64,000 bases of DNA from Breviolum minutum Mf 1.05b.01. Its lineage: Eukaryota; Sar; Dinophyceae; Suessiales; Symbiodiniaceae. Shown one piece after another: positions 32,401 to 43,398 of the stretch. Within the stretch, counting starts at the first letter, position 1. Each line of letters opens with the position of its first letter. The position numbers and the translations under genes are program-made. Under the pieces are notes generated by a model. It searched no databases, had not been told where the DNA came from, and saw nothing but the letters and a program-made list of their open reading frames with translations. Location: contig DF240784.1 of the NCBI GenBank assembly GCA_000507305.1, positions 1-64,000 of the forward strand, given 5' to 3'.

Positions 32401-35400
32401 AATCATGCATTTAATCCTGTTAATCACGTGTGTCATTATAACATGATATCACCATATCTAGACTAACAATCATATAGTCTGTAATTTTATATCAAAGATA
32501 TGTTGATGCAACGTCTGATTCAATGGCAACATACTTCTTGAAATCTCCTCACCATTCGGCTGGAAATGATGGCCATACGCTCGGACAATTGTACCGCCTG
32601 TCGACGTGGTCCAATTCACAGCCGTTGAGGTTTCAAGATGGGAGAGTGGGACTGTTGATGGTTCAGAAATCCGGCGAACTCACCAGTTGATATGGGTGTT
32701 TTCCTAAAATGGTGGGTTTCCCCAACAAACCCATGGGTTTTCCTACTAAAAATGATCATTTTGGGGTGTTTTGGGGTACCACTATTTTCGGAAACACCCA
32801 TATGGTAAATATCCCTATGATTTACAGGGTGAACAATACATGTCAGGTGGTTGGGAATGGGATTTCTGAACCATCAACATTATGTTCAATATACTGTTCG
32901 GAGTCCAAAATAAGAATCAATACAAGAGTTTATGTCAAGCTGTAGTAAGACTGCTCCGCAGTAAAGGAAATGAAGGTTTTGAGTGATGAGCAGCTTTCAA
33001 CATTAGTTGTGTAGCCGTATTCTCGTGTATAGTCTAAACAGTTTATCTTATGGATCTTTCGATGTTCCACTCACAGTGGATAGATAAAATTCATAAGAGA
33101 CCTGTACACAAAATCAGCAGACTATCATTCTAGTGGTGGTGGGACTACGCATCTGAAAAATATATGCTCGTCATATTGGATCATTTCCCCCAAATTCCAG
33201 GAAGCAACCTAGAATGGATAAAGTCAATGGAATTTTCAAGTTATTCGTAATGATTTGTACATCATTCTAAGTGAGCCACGCAAACAAAAAAACTCTTACT
33301 TTCCACTTTCCATTATACTGTTTCCTTGATAGGAATCCTTATAATGGTTAATTGGAATCCCCACATAACTGGGTAGTTTCTCATCCCGTACATATACCTT
33401 AACCAACCAGGACATTTTTCATTACTCAAGTGATACTACTCTTGATGGTTCAGAAATCCCATTCACAACCACCTGAGATGTATGAAACTTTGGCAAATAA
33501 TGAGATTTCAACTACCTTTCCCTCAACTGGTGAGTTTACCGGATTTCTGGTTGCCATCAACGACGTAGGATCCAAACAGAAACATCCCAAAACGCGGGAC
33601 GTTATGCCGCCGCCCCATTTGTGCACCTTCAACGGGCCCTTCATTGGGATCCACTGTATGCACATAGGGATAGGCGACCTCCAATTTTTAAAAGATGGAA
33701 CAGCACCAGCACCAGCACCAGCACCAGCACCACCACAACCACCACCAGCAACAACAACAACAACAACAACAACAAGAAAAACCTGCACACCCGAAAATGG
33801 ATTTTTGCAATGTGTGATATTTGATCATATTTCACCAACAACAGCAATTCATAACAGGAAAATACATGGACGGCCAAGTAGCAAAGTTGACATAGGCAGA
33901 TGGACTTCGAGCTGCGCCCACCCCATCAGAAGATAGGCGAACCATGACACCTGCCATGAGATGCCAAACCGTTTTTCGGAATCACGGATTTCCAGCAGTT
34001 AATATAGCTGTTGGTTGAATCACCCAGTTGAAAAATATTAGTCAAAATAGGAATCTTCCCCAAGTTTTGGGGTGAAAAGAATAGAGAATATTTGAAATTT
34101 AAACCACCACCTAGTTAAAGCATTTTAATATATTTTAATTTTGTTAACTGTTGGAATGTTTGTCGGTCTTAACGACGACTCTTGCTTTCGGAAGACAATC
34201 CGGAAACGAATATCGAATCACGGAATTGCCAAAGAGATACGAGTACTTGAAGAGACCAGTATGATTATACTTTGGAACTTTCGGCTAATAGCTTTTGAAG
34301 ATAGTCTGGATCTTTGCCTCCCAACTGTTTCTCTTACTTTGACAAAATCTTTAGTCAGCAAATTCCGGAATGTAATGCATTAATGCCATGTGCATATTCA
34401 TAGAAGACATCAAAAGACCTGATAAGAATTATCTGCTAAGAATCATCCAACTTGTTACATCATGCACAATAAGTTTGGAAGGGCTCACGTTCCGAGACAG
34501 CGCCATAAGGACGTATCTCCCAATGGGGAGTAGTGCCTGGGGCGATAAAAAAAAATCACTTTGAGCAGTGATCAAAACCCACTGCTAACGTGACATGGTT
34601 CCCATGAAATACGTCTTTCATTAATAACGGGATCTTCATTTCATCTTATAGCATAAACCACCTATTTACAGCAAATAAGCAGGGTTTTTGTTGATCATTG
34701 CTCAAATGAGGATCAAATGCATTCCATTCCAAAAAAGAGCGGTCTAGGATAGTCTGGGTTTCTTGCAAACTACTTCACGCTCACTCGCCAGTGATGCCAC
34801 AGGTACCTGTAAGCAGTCATGAGTGAAGTGCCCAAAGTTGCGCGGTTTGATGCCCTTTTAAGATCCAAGATCCTTCTTTTTTCAAACAAAAAAGAGTTCC
34901 AAATAGCACCAACAAAAAAGAACCAGCACCACCACACTACTTAGGTTTCACTCCAAGAGCCGATTGTTTGATATACAACTTGTACACCGTCAAGGGTTTT
35001 CGTTGGGTGTGAGAATAAAGGGAAACAGCCAACAGCCAGGATTTTTCGTGGATTTTTGCCACGGAGGTGCCCTTCTTCAGCCCCTTGCGAATGTTCGTTG
35101 TTTTTTTTTGGCGGGGAGCAAGCAGTTCACTGCCCAGTTGCATCATGCGCATAATTTGACCAAATACATGCAGCGTAAGAATCAGATGTCAAAGATCTAA
35201 TCCAGAGAAATTTAGGACTCATGACTTGTGCCTTCATGGCTCTTCCATAATCTTCCTGTATTTTGCTCACAACTTGAATCATTTCCCTTCAATCCACAAA
35301 AAGATGGGGAAAAACATCCCATCAAACGGACGGATCTCCCCCATCTTTTTGGCACCTCAATGGCACGTTCATCTTCGCCAAAAATGCAGTAGCGGACATC

Positions 35401-36359
35401 AGCACTCAATCCAGAACCTCTTAACGCAGCAAAGGAAAACAAACAATTTAATGTTCAAACATTTTTTGTTTGTCAGTGGATGTCAGTTTAAACCCTGCTA
35501 GGGTACCTTTGTGATTATGGTTGTTGTTGTTGTTTTTACTGTTTTGCTTCTTTGCAAATGTAATGTAGCAAGAGTCCACCAGCTTATGACATCCTGACAC
35601 AGCTTGCAGCACCCACATTTGAACCCAATGGGAAACCTGCAACGGTCAATGGCAAGTGCCCCAGAGCCGAAACGTTTTCAGGCTCGACCTCAACATCTGG
35701 ATGCCAAAGCTGCTTCCCGCAGCGGCCAAAAGGAAGCTGATCATCTGGAAAATTCTCTGCCACTGAAAACACCATGTTTGGAAACGATACGACCCTTCCT
35801 AAAACTAACAGCAATTTTGCACCTGAAAATAGGCCTTTTAATTGCCCCAAAAGGAAAGGCGTTAATCTTCCAATTATCCATTTTCAGGTGCAAACTTGCT
35901 GTTAGTTTTGTTGTCAGATACTTCTGGGCGACTGCGGTTCTGGGATTCCTGCTGTAACCACTGCGGTAGCGCTCACAAAACGTACCAGCACCTTTGAGGA
36001 TACACATCAGGTTGATGGCTGGAAATCCCAAGGCCAACCACTGAAAGGATGTATGAAACCCTATAAATACTGGGATTTCAACTACCAACCTCAACTGGTG
36101 ATCGCTGGATTTCAGCCATCAACAGTGGGAGTAGCATTTCAGCTATGAATCGGACGGGCGGAGTGCCACGAATAAAATCCTGGCCGTTGATAGCGACCTG
36201 CCCAACGAACGGCACCAAAAACAAGATGCAGCAAATGCATTTTGGCCCATCCTGTATATATATATATATGTATATATAAATATATATATATACAGACTAA
36301 AAAAACATCATCATATTATTTCTTACTATCAAGTTAACCAAGTTAACCAAATTGGTCGA

Positions 36360-36412
<53 letters not shown>

Positions 36413-39400
36413 CCTCCTTAAGAATCACCAACCAGACTGTACAAGCTGAGGACTTTGTCAGGTCGCTGGGGGAGTTATTCCGCCTCCACCTCATATGTAA
36501 TGCCACCTGGTGACCCAGCCTTATTTGCCAGCCGCATTTTTCAGGGATCCACACAAAACACAGGAAAACGAACGAATGACTAGCTGGAAAACCAACCATT
36601 TGATGAAGATGCATAGTATCTCCTATCAAAAATTAGGTGATTTTCCAGCTAGTCATATTGGTTTTCCTGGGGATAACTTATAACATGATCTCTTGTGCCA
36701 AAGTGTTTTAGTTGCCGTTTCAGTCTAAGCCGGTAGCCAGTTGAAAGCCAGTTGGAGGCACCATACACAAGAGGGTGTAGTTGGTACCAATGACCTTCCA
36801 ACAGGATTTGAGAACAAAGCGCAATTCCGATACACCCCTAAAATGTTAACATGGCCCCTGAAAAATGACAGTTAGAAGACAAGCCTGTCCTTTTGGGATG
36901 GTAAATTTTCAGGGGTCTGTTGAAAATCCAGGGATTACACCCCTGAAAATTAACATCTTTGAACCTACAAAAAACCACTCCAATTATCAATTGAAAAGGG
37001 TCCACAAAATCATTATTTTCCATCCAACCTCATTGTCTTTGGCTTCAAAATGTAAATTTTCCAGCTTTTTTTCGAGAAACCAATGAAACCACGTTTCAAC
37101 TTCGAGAAGCCTGCCTCCGCTGGTGCCAAAATCTTGCCACCCAAACGACAAATCGCCGTTTTGGCAGGTAAAAAGTTCTCGCCGCTGATGAACAACCGGA
37201 AGCCTGGAATCTATGGCGCTTTACATTCTGGAATTTTGTTAGAGGATGGTGGCTGGATAAAAATTGGACCGCCTTGTAAATAATGGGATTTCAACTACCT
37301 TTCCCTCAACTGGTTTTCTCGGATGATTTTCGGAAGCATCAACTTCGTATCACTCTTGTGCTGTCATCTGTCATTATTTTCTGGTGTTTTTTTTCTCTCA
37401 ACTTGAGCCACGAAAAAACCCTTATTACTTTCCATTATATATACTGGTTGGTCAATAGTAGTATAACCCCCTATATACCCTAAACAACCAGGGTTTTTTT
37501 CATGGCTCACTTGCCTTCAGCTTGTTGCTTCTCATCAAATTCTGAAGGGTAGATCCTGTGGATCTTCCAGGGCCTCAGGTTTTGGTGATGAAAAAAGTGC
37601 CGAGATGTGAGGGTTTTTCCCCTCCACAAGAGGGGTAGGTCATTCTATGAAACCAAACCAAACCAATGCACGTTTCAAGGGTGAAACGTGCACGTACTTT
37701 TCATCTCCATGGATTTTTCATGACGCCCAAAAAATCACTGATTTTTAGAAACTTTTTGAAGCGTGGTGGGATATAATTCTAAGCAGAAATCTCTGAGGTT
37801 GCAACTCCACATAGTCAAATTTGGAATATGGAGGACTTTGGCATCGACCATCTGCCTTTCAGAGAAACGACCAACAATCCAACGGTCCAACAGCTGACGC
37901 AGTCGTTTGGGCGATTTCTTTCCTATATCTCGCCGAGCGCCTGTGCAACTCCAATGGATACTTGGGCAGGACTCTGTGGCCATGGTGGTGTCTTGCATTG
38001 GTACAACCTCAATGGCTTCGTCGGGGTTTGTGCTCACAACTTCACAACATGTGGTGAAAATAAGAACTAGTTGGGTGGTTTTTCACCAACCCATCTGAAA
38101 AATATGCAAACGTCAAATTGGGTTCATCTTCCCTTGAACATAAAAAAATATTTGAAACCACCATCTAGAGAAGATATAGTTTTTTATTTACAACACCAAA
38201 AAAACAAGTAGATGAACGTAATCAAAGTAGACGGAAAAAAACAGTAAACAACAACACCAACAAATACGCACACACCTGAATTGCATGTATTCTCAGTACA
38301 CTAGGCCTCAAATATGTCAATATGTGAATACACCAGAACAAAAGGCTGTAAAGAACGCCTTAGCCATGATCCAATTGATCATGGCGAGTCAACCTACCCC
38401 TTCCCAACCGTAACCCCTCCACCAGAAATAAGTGTTTAACAGCCGGCCTTATTAAGGGGAATCATGGGGTTTTCATACGCCCTGATCATAGCCGGCCGGC
38501 TATTTCTGTAGGGGGTGTACGTTGGGGAGGGGTAGGTTGACTAGCCATGAATTTACTAGTTGGTGGTTTTTCACCAACCCATTGAAAAAAAATGATGCGC
38601 AAGTCAAATTGGATCATCTCCCCAGGGACCCGGAATAAAAAAATGATCCAAAATTTTTGAGTTACCACCACCTAAGTCTGTTTCACTTATTAGGGGCCCA
38701 AAAAAACACAATAAGTTACCCATTTGATTTTCGGCCATTAAAAAGGGAAACCCCATAACCCCAGAAACCAACACATCCTTCGGGTTGTTGGTTTTTTTTT
38801 CAGGCTGCCCGACATATCTGAGATCCTGCTAGCTGGCATCATGGTTGCTGGTGGCTCGCCAAAGCAACAGCTCACCACCTCCCAGCAACAGCTCGGACGT
38901 GGCACCGTTGATGGCGCTCGGGTGTTTGATAGCAGCCAAAACCCAGTGGGGTCGTCATGTTACTACCAATCCAAAGAATGCACTTTTTTGAGGGGAAATC
39001 CCTCAAATTTATCGTGTATATAAAATAAATCTATACTATATGTTTGCATGAAGTTTGATCCCTCCAAAATGGGTTTCATATTTTATGATCCCTGTCAAGA
39101 GAGGATTATTTCATCTGCAGCATTTATGAACAACTTGTGGTTATCATCTCTAGATTTGCATTCTTCAAATTCAATGGTGGAAGAATTGAGATCTCACCTG
39201 CGAGAACTCATTGAACGTTGTGTGGCTGTCTCTTGGGACATGCACCTCAGCGTTCGCGGGAAAAAAAGTCTGCTGATATTCACGGATTCAGATTCCCTCA
39301 AAAGAAACATGAATCAGAGCATCAAGGAATTTCTCAAACTTTTAGATACACTGTCCTTTTTTCAGTATTTCCAGTTCAACTAGTATCATTTTCATCATCA

Positions 39401-42400
39401 AAAGAAAATTCCCCAACCAAAAAAAAACACAAGAAAAAACACTTTTAGCTATGAAATTGGAAAAAAAATCAGGGGGATTTTTCGTTGTCGAAATTTTCGC
39501 GTCTCCAACCGTCTCCAAGCCAGGCAAGTCACATCCAAGAGTGTGCCACCACCTCTCGGACCAAAGCTTGGATATACCGTACCTAGCGGTGGCCATTTGT
39601 GGCAACATCCCGAGGCCAAGGCCGGCTTACTAAGGGGATGATAGGTGGGCCCAGACAAAAAGGCCATATATTGTTTGGGTGGAAACATGGCATTGGGGGG
39701 GGGGTATGTATACCCTGGTACCCTATAGATTTTTCATCAATGATAGTGTTGGGGTAAGAAGCTGCAACGGCATGATCTAAAACTAGATTTTTGTTCAACC
39801 CATCTGCAAATCCTCTTCAGGACCAGTTGGGGATAGTGATTGTTGGGGGTAAGAAGCAAAGAAAGCATGAATCGGATGAAGCAAAATTATAGCACTGCAA
39901 TTCTATAGTGGAAAAATTGTTGATATCAACTTTTGAAGGATGTTTGTTCAACAATTTGCTGCTGATCCACCCAACTAACATGATGAAAAAGCCTATTTTG
40001 AAATCTCCAAAAACCGTCCAAAACGCCAAAGATTGGAGTTGGCCAAAACACAAGATAGGATTTAGAGCAGCCATTAATTTGTCCTGTCATTTTTCGGCCC
40101 TCAACTCCAAATCCCACCTCGCAATTCCTTAACAAAGCTGAAGTATGCAGTGGTGGGCCTTGGTTTTTTACAAACACCCAACGTTTGAGGTTTCCGCCTT
40201 CATGATTTTTTCACCACTCAGAAGAAACAACTATGACGAAAAGAATACCAGCGTCTAAGTCTGCTCAAATGGCACACCTTCATGACAAGAGATGCTTTCT
40301 CAAAACATACTCCGTCATCATGTCCAGTACAATATGATGCAACTTTTAACAAACCTTCAATTTTCTGCGTTTTTTTCTACAAGATCTTCAGCTGAAAATC
40401 CGAAATCCGGTCCAACTGGATGAGTTCGAGTCCCAAGTGGCGTCCAATCTGATCCTCCGTTGATGGAGATAGTGACCGGCACAGTCCTGTTTGGCCACTG
40501 TTGGGCATCTCAGTTTGAAGAGAATTTTCTGCACAACCTCTGGCAGTCCTTGTAGCATTGAAATGCCCAATGACCTCTGGAGAAACCTTGGCAAAAAAAT
40601 CCCATGGAAACAAAATATCAAAACAAAAATGTAAGGAATATGAAAAGATAAAACTGGCTTTTTTACATATGATCAAATTTGTACATCTAAAATGCTGTCG
40701 CAGCTCAAGCCTCAAGCTGTGTGCCAAAAAAATGGGTAAGGAGCTGACGCATGTAATCTCTTGCCTGCTTAGCCATCTTGCAGGAGCCACGGAACTTGAT
40801 TTGCCTTCACCTGGGCTTCAAATCTGGGCAAAAACCTGAATTGTTTCGGGGATTTGGAAGCATTTCCCTTAATTACAAAAAACCACCATTTTTCCATATT
40901 TTTCCACCTTTCGCCCGTAGTGCCACTCAAAACGGTCGCTGCGGTCCAACCGGCGGGATTCCGGTCGTTAGAATTTGCCAGAAATCAAACGCATGAGAGC
41001 TTTGGTGTTGGAAACTCCTTTGTCACGCCATTTTAAACACCATTTTAGGCCACTGGGACCCAACTATTATCAACCGGTAAGATTTTTAATTATTTGGATT
41101 TTCTCATTTTAAATCAAATTCTTAGATTCACAGTCAACTTAATATTGGATTGATAGCTTTTTGGAATAACATGAGTCAATCATAATTCAATAATTGCCTT
41201 CATCCCCCGAAGGCTCCAAAGATTGAAGCTCCTCTTTCCCACAAAAAAAAACCACAACTGCCAAGGGTTGGATACAAACAACAGCGAATTCCCTGCGAAC
41301 TCCCGGAATTCCCAACAGTCCAACGGTTCATCACTCTGAAGAGTCCCAAATTCATGGGAATCTAAGAGTACTCACCCCCATGCCAACCACCCCCCAAGAA
41401 ATAAGGTCTTATCAAAGTTCTATTAACCATGAAACCTTCATAATCCCGCCTTAATATGGCCTGGTTTTCTTAGGTAAAAAAACCTTGCATTGGGATTGAT
41501 GGCTGGCATTTGCCACCCCAAAGAAATCCCATGAATTGTTTTGAGCTTCCGGACCAAAGCGACATAACAAACCTCCCAGTCGCGCTTGTGGAAAGTAGCG
41601 ACCATGCAACGAGACCTAGGGCCGAAACCCGAAATTTTCTGGCATTTGTTGTGAATTCACCCAAGTGTTGGGGTAATCATCTTCTACATATGAGCACCAT
41701 GTGCATCAAACAAAATTCGAAATGTGATTATGTATGGTCCTACTGTTGATGGAAGAAACACTGCACCAGTTGATAGGTAATTCCTTTATCCCTTTATTTA
41801 TTTACGAGGTTTTATATATCCCGGGTGGTTAGCCGGATTTCTTAACCATCAACAGTAGCAAGGAGATGCAATGAGCAGATTGGTGACGGGGGGAATCTTC
41901 TCCGCCGGCCACTGGGTCTCCAAAGCATTGGTTCCACCCGAAGAAGGCCCAGAGCGAGGTGATAGGCTGTCCACATGAGGTTGCCTCAACTCTATATAGA
42001 TTTCTTATGAAGCATGAAGATGTGAAAATGAAAATCATGAACAGTCATATTGGATCCATCCATCTTTTGCAGTTGAAATGATTTGACCAAATAGATAATA
42101 TTAGAAGAATATACAATGACAAGCTAATTGCTTCATGTAATATACATATTATAATCAGATATTTATGTACGCCTGGAACCCCAAACAATCAATTCTTAGT
42201 GGATGTTTGGTTGAAACAACCATTTCCCATATAAAAGATTTGGTTCATCATCCAATGGAACAACCATTTTTGTTTAATGGATGTTTCAGGCTCCAGGCGT
42301 AAATCAAATGGCCATTTTTCCCCACCAAACTTGGATCCTCTCACCTGACGTAAGTGAAGCGATGTTGACCTCAGGTGAAACTGGGGAATTTGTTGGAAAA

Positions 42401-43190
42401 AAATCCTCGCAGGAAGTCAAGTTTAAAATCATTTTTTCCCTAGGGCAAATACGTGAACGTGATACACTTTTCTTTTTTATAAAGGAAACCAACAGCTAGA
42501 CTCGACACGGAAGATAACTACTTTTGAAATTTGCGAAACAGAAAACAACATATTTTGTGCAAATATTATATGTCATACAATTTACCAGGAGAAATCTTCA
42601 GAATGCTATCATTTTTTGTGTTTTAGCTGAGATGGCTGCAAGGCTCGTATTCAAAGATCCTGGTTGCATTTGAAGGGACAACGCGGATACCTGAGAGAAG
42701 TCAGTCTAGACACAAGGCCCAGGCGGGTCCCAGGTGCAGTCAGCAACAAAAACATGTTCTGAGTTGCCAGGCAAATTGGAAAACTGCCAGCCAATATTGG
42801 ATCCTCTTCACTGTCACAAACACCCCAATCTGCTCCTTGACCTGAGAAATCGTTTTTAAATGCGGTTTTTACAAGCTTCGAAATGTGTGGGTGTTTTTCT
42901 TTGTTTTTGAAATGGCGGAAAACAAAAAACAATTCTGACACACAAAAAAAAAACTCCCAAACCTCAAATTCATCAAATTCAATTCATCAAATGTTTAGGT
43001 TCAATACCTCAAATCCAACATACCTCAAATCTAGGTCTCCGAACATAAAGGTTGTTCCACCTCACACCATGACCTTCAAGGAAGAAGTTCGGCAAACCAC
43101 TGGAACCCATGGGAGTTTTGCTTCGGCAACGTTCGGTTCGGCTTCACAAAACGAGTTGCTGCTACATCTGCGACATCACCCATAAGATTT
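28100..43190 (-). CDS. Large IPT/TIG-domain surface protein gene region
   Basis: More than twenty short minus-strand segments read as pieces of IPT/TIG domains (immunoglobulin-like folds of secreted proteins). Domain starts include 41862-42000 (VDSLSPRSGPSSGGTNALET), 39517-39610 (VYPSFGPRGGGTLLD, donor GAT|GTGACT), 38830-38950 (LLLGGGELLLW), 33640-33690 (VHTVDPNEGPVEG), 32570-32655 (STGGTIVRAYGHHFQPN, donor GTGAGG) and about 28890-28950 (QVTPAFGSSRGGTIV). Middles include 37100-37230 (LFISGENFLPAKTAICRLGG), 35330-35440 (SADVRYCIFGEDE), 31763-31830 (ALVISDTELQCRG) and about 28490-28600 (GRLTCKFGDLTVPV). Ends include 42348-42383 (VNIASLTS), 39208-39255 (VHVPRDSHTTFNEFSQ), 36120-36205 (VAINGQDFIRGTPPVRF) and 33860-33955 (GVMVRLSSDGVG). 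Others lie at 42650-42830, 40377-40600, 37830-38020, 36715-36840, 35583-35755, 31090-31285, 30735-30880, 29840-29930 and 29505-29696. Whether this is one gene or two is not resolved. Confidence 0.6.
29047..29169. repeat. Family G palindromic element, copy G3
   Basis: ACCATGGGCCCCCCAAACCT, TTAGAGGTTTTTTTATATGG, AAAACCCTCTATTTGT and TTTTTGGGGC follow the G1 order. Confidence 0.75.
29365..29408. repeat. (GAT)n microsatellite
   Basis: About 14 GAT units followed by GGT units. The poly-Asp and poly-Met ORFs here are artefacts. Confidence 0.95.
29505..29696 (-). CDS. Exon of the TIG gene region (RETSYVIGRLTLSADGQ)
   Basis: The exon starts after CTGCAG with GCC ACT TGC and stays open for 64 codons, including SLVEYCCHVYLMPWEATDG and RVQIGPNGEAVRRETQ. 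The frame then meets TGA at 29496-29498. The sequence CAG|GAGTAT just before it has the form of the GA donors inferred elsewhere here, so this is more likely an internal exon than the 3' end. It is too short in ATG-initiated form to show in an ordinary ORF search. Confidence 0.55.
30051..30191. repeat. Family E element, copy E4, with 9-bp TSD
   Basis: TGGATTCAC flanks the 141-bp element on both sides (30042-30050 and 30192-30200) without mismatch. The element has AATCCCATAGGATCCATGGG and CCCATGGATCC ends. On the minus strand it starts just after the exon coding for GNIAVPLFMVTQNEAKILW. Confidence 0.85.
31293..31452. repeat. Family C-related element
   Basis: GAGCCGCGAAAAAAAAAAA at the left and CAACCAGGTTCTTTTCATTGCTC at the right are the family C ends, with AATCCCTATGGAACTGGGTA inside. 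No matching duplication was seen. Confidence 0.6.
31885..31988. repeat. Family F TIR element, copy F2, TSD ATGT
   Basis: The 104-bp element begins GGGTGTTTCCAAAAATAGG and ends ACTATTTTCGGAAACATCC. ATGT lies at 31881-31884 and again at 31989-31992. Confidence 0.85.
32036..32147. repeat. Family B TIR element, copy B3
   Basis: TACTGTTGATGGAAGAAATCC and GGGATTTCTGAACCATCAACA are the inverted ends. The inner CCAGTTGATATGATAAATAT is the intact version of the site interrupted in copy B4. Confidence 0.85.
32650..32880. repeat. Family B element, copy B4, interrupted by a family F insertion
   Basis: The outer parts (ACTGTTGATGGTTCAGAAAT... and ...GGGATTTCTGAACCATCAAC) are family B. The middle, 32694-32799, is a complete family F element inserted in GTTGATATGG. 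Confidence 0.9.
32694..32799. repeat. Family F TIR element, copy F3, nested in B4, TSD ATAT
   Basis: The 106-bp element begins GGGTGTTTTCCTAAAATGG and ends ACTATTTTCGGAAACACCC, flanked by ATAT at 32690-32693 and 32800-32803. Removing it and one ATAT restores the family B sequence. Confidence 0.9.
33273..33427. repeat. Family C TIR element with 4-bp TSD AAGT
   Basis: It begins GAGCCACGCAAACAAAAAAA and ends ACATTTTTCATTACTC, with AAGT directly outside both ends (33269-33272 and 33428-33431). A family B copy begins eight bases further right. Confidence 0.85.
33436..33566. repeat. Family B TIR element, copy B5
   Basis: ACTCTTGATGGTTCAGAAATCC and CCGGATTTCTGGTTGCCATCAAC are the ends. The inner GAGATTTCAACTACCTTTCC is shared with partial copies at 36061-36128 and 37270-37345. 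Confidence 0.8.
33702..33775. repeat. CAGCAC / CAC / CAA low-complexity run
   Basis: Repeated CAGCAC hexamers grade into CACCAC and then CAA units. ORFs through it are low-complexity artefacts. Confidence 0.9.
34008..34114. repeat. Family A TIR element, copy A7
   Basis: CTGTTGGTTGAATCACCC opens and TTTAAACCACCACCTAG closes the element, with AAAAATATTAGTCAAAATAG inside. Confidence 0.75.
34548..34707. repeat. Family C-related TIR element (subgroup)
   Basis: TTTGAGCAGTGATCAAAACCC at the left and GGGTTTTTGTTGATCATTGCTCAAA at the right are inverted copies of each other. The GAGC/GCTC termini link it to family C. Confidence 0.65.
35794..35910. repeat. Family H TIR element, copy H5
   Basis: CCTAAAACTAACAGCAATTTT with TGCACCTGAAAATAGG, mirrored by CCATTTTCAGGTGCAAACTT and GCTGTTAGTTTTG. 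The nested arms are almost perfect. Confidence 0.85.
36361..36412. repeat. (ATC)n microsatellite
   Basis: About 17 ATC/CAT units. The poly-Met reading on the minus strand is an artefact. Confidence 0.95.
36833..36957. repeat. Family H TIR element, copy H6
   Basis: ACACCCCTAAAATGTTAACAT with GGCCCCTGAAAAATGACA at the left; TTACACCCCTGAAAATTAACA is in the opposite arm. Confidence 0.65.
37405..37508. repeat. Family C TIR element with 4-bp TSD ACTT
   Basis: The 104-bp element begins GAGCCACGAAAAAACCCTTA and ends AGGGTTTTTTTCATGGCTC. ACTT occurs at 37401-37404 and 37509-37512. Confidence 0.85.
38067..38168. repeat. Family A TIR element, copy A8
   Basis: CTAGTTGGGTGGTTTTTCACC begins it and GAAACCACCATCTAG ends it. 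Confidence 0.8.
38379..38550. repeat. TIR element with about 22-bp inverted ends
   Basis: TCATGGCGAGTCAACCTACC at the left and GGTAGGTTGACTAGCCATGA at the right are inverted with one mismatch. Inside are AACAGCCGGCC and GGCCGGCTATTTCTG, also partly inverted. A family A copy follows after five bases. Confidence 0.75.
38556..38674. repeat. Family A TIR element, copy A9
   Basis: CTAGTTGGTGGTTTTTCACC and GAGTTACCACCACCTA are the ends. It belongs to the TTTTTCACC subgroup with A3 and A8. Confidence 0.8.
41740..41857. repeat. Family B TIR element, copy B8
   Basis: TACTGTTGATGGAAGAAACAC and CCGGATTTCTTAACCATCAACAGTA are the ends, with TGCACCAGTTGATAGG inside. Confidence 0.85.
42171..42301. repeat. 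TIR element with ACGCCTGGAACC ends
   Basis: TACGCCTGGAACCCCAAACA at the left is mirrored by TGTTTCAGGCTCCAGGCGTA at the right. Further in, GGATGTTTGGTTGAAACAACC and CAATGGAACAACCATTTTTG form shorter palindromes. Confidence 0.75.
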
Positions 43191-43398
43191 ATGTAATATA
43201 TGGAATATATTTGCCTACATGAAAACCATAAAAATCAACCAAATGTATATATACCCGACATGGATCCTATGGGTCACTTTATGGTCTCACCAAAAAAATA
43301 CGAGTCACCAGCCGTTGTTGCATTTTGGCGCTGCAGATGTTCCACGGGGCATCTACTTAAAGGCCATATTTCTGGCACCTATATACCTACAGGAAGCT

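Noticed and set aside
37828..38070. Plus-strand ORF with protein-like composition (LTQSFGRFLSYISPSACATP)
   Set aside because: All neighbouring exons are on the minus strand, and a minus frame here reads YQCKTPPWPQSPAQVSIGV, a TIG-type segment. The plus ORF is taken as a shadow, though this is not certain.
38797..39023. Plus-strand candidate exon after a polypyrimidine tract and CAG (LPDISEILLAGIMVAGG)
   Set aside because: The minus frame contains SELLLGGGELLLWRATSNHD, which fits the TIG gene on that strand better. The acceptor-like site is probably coincidental.
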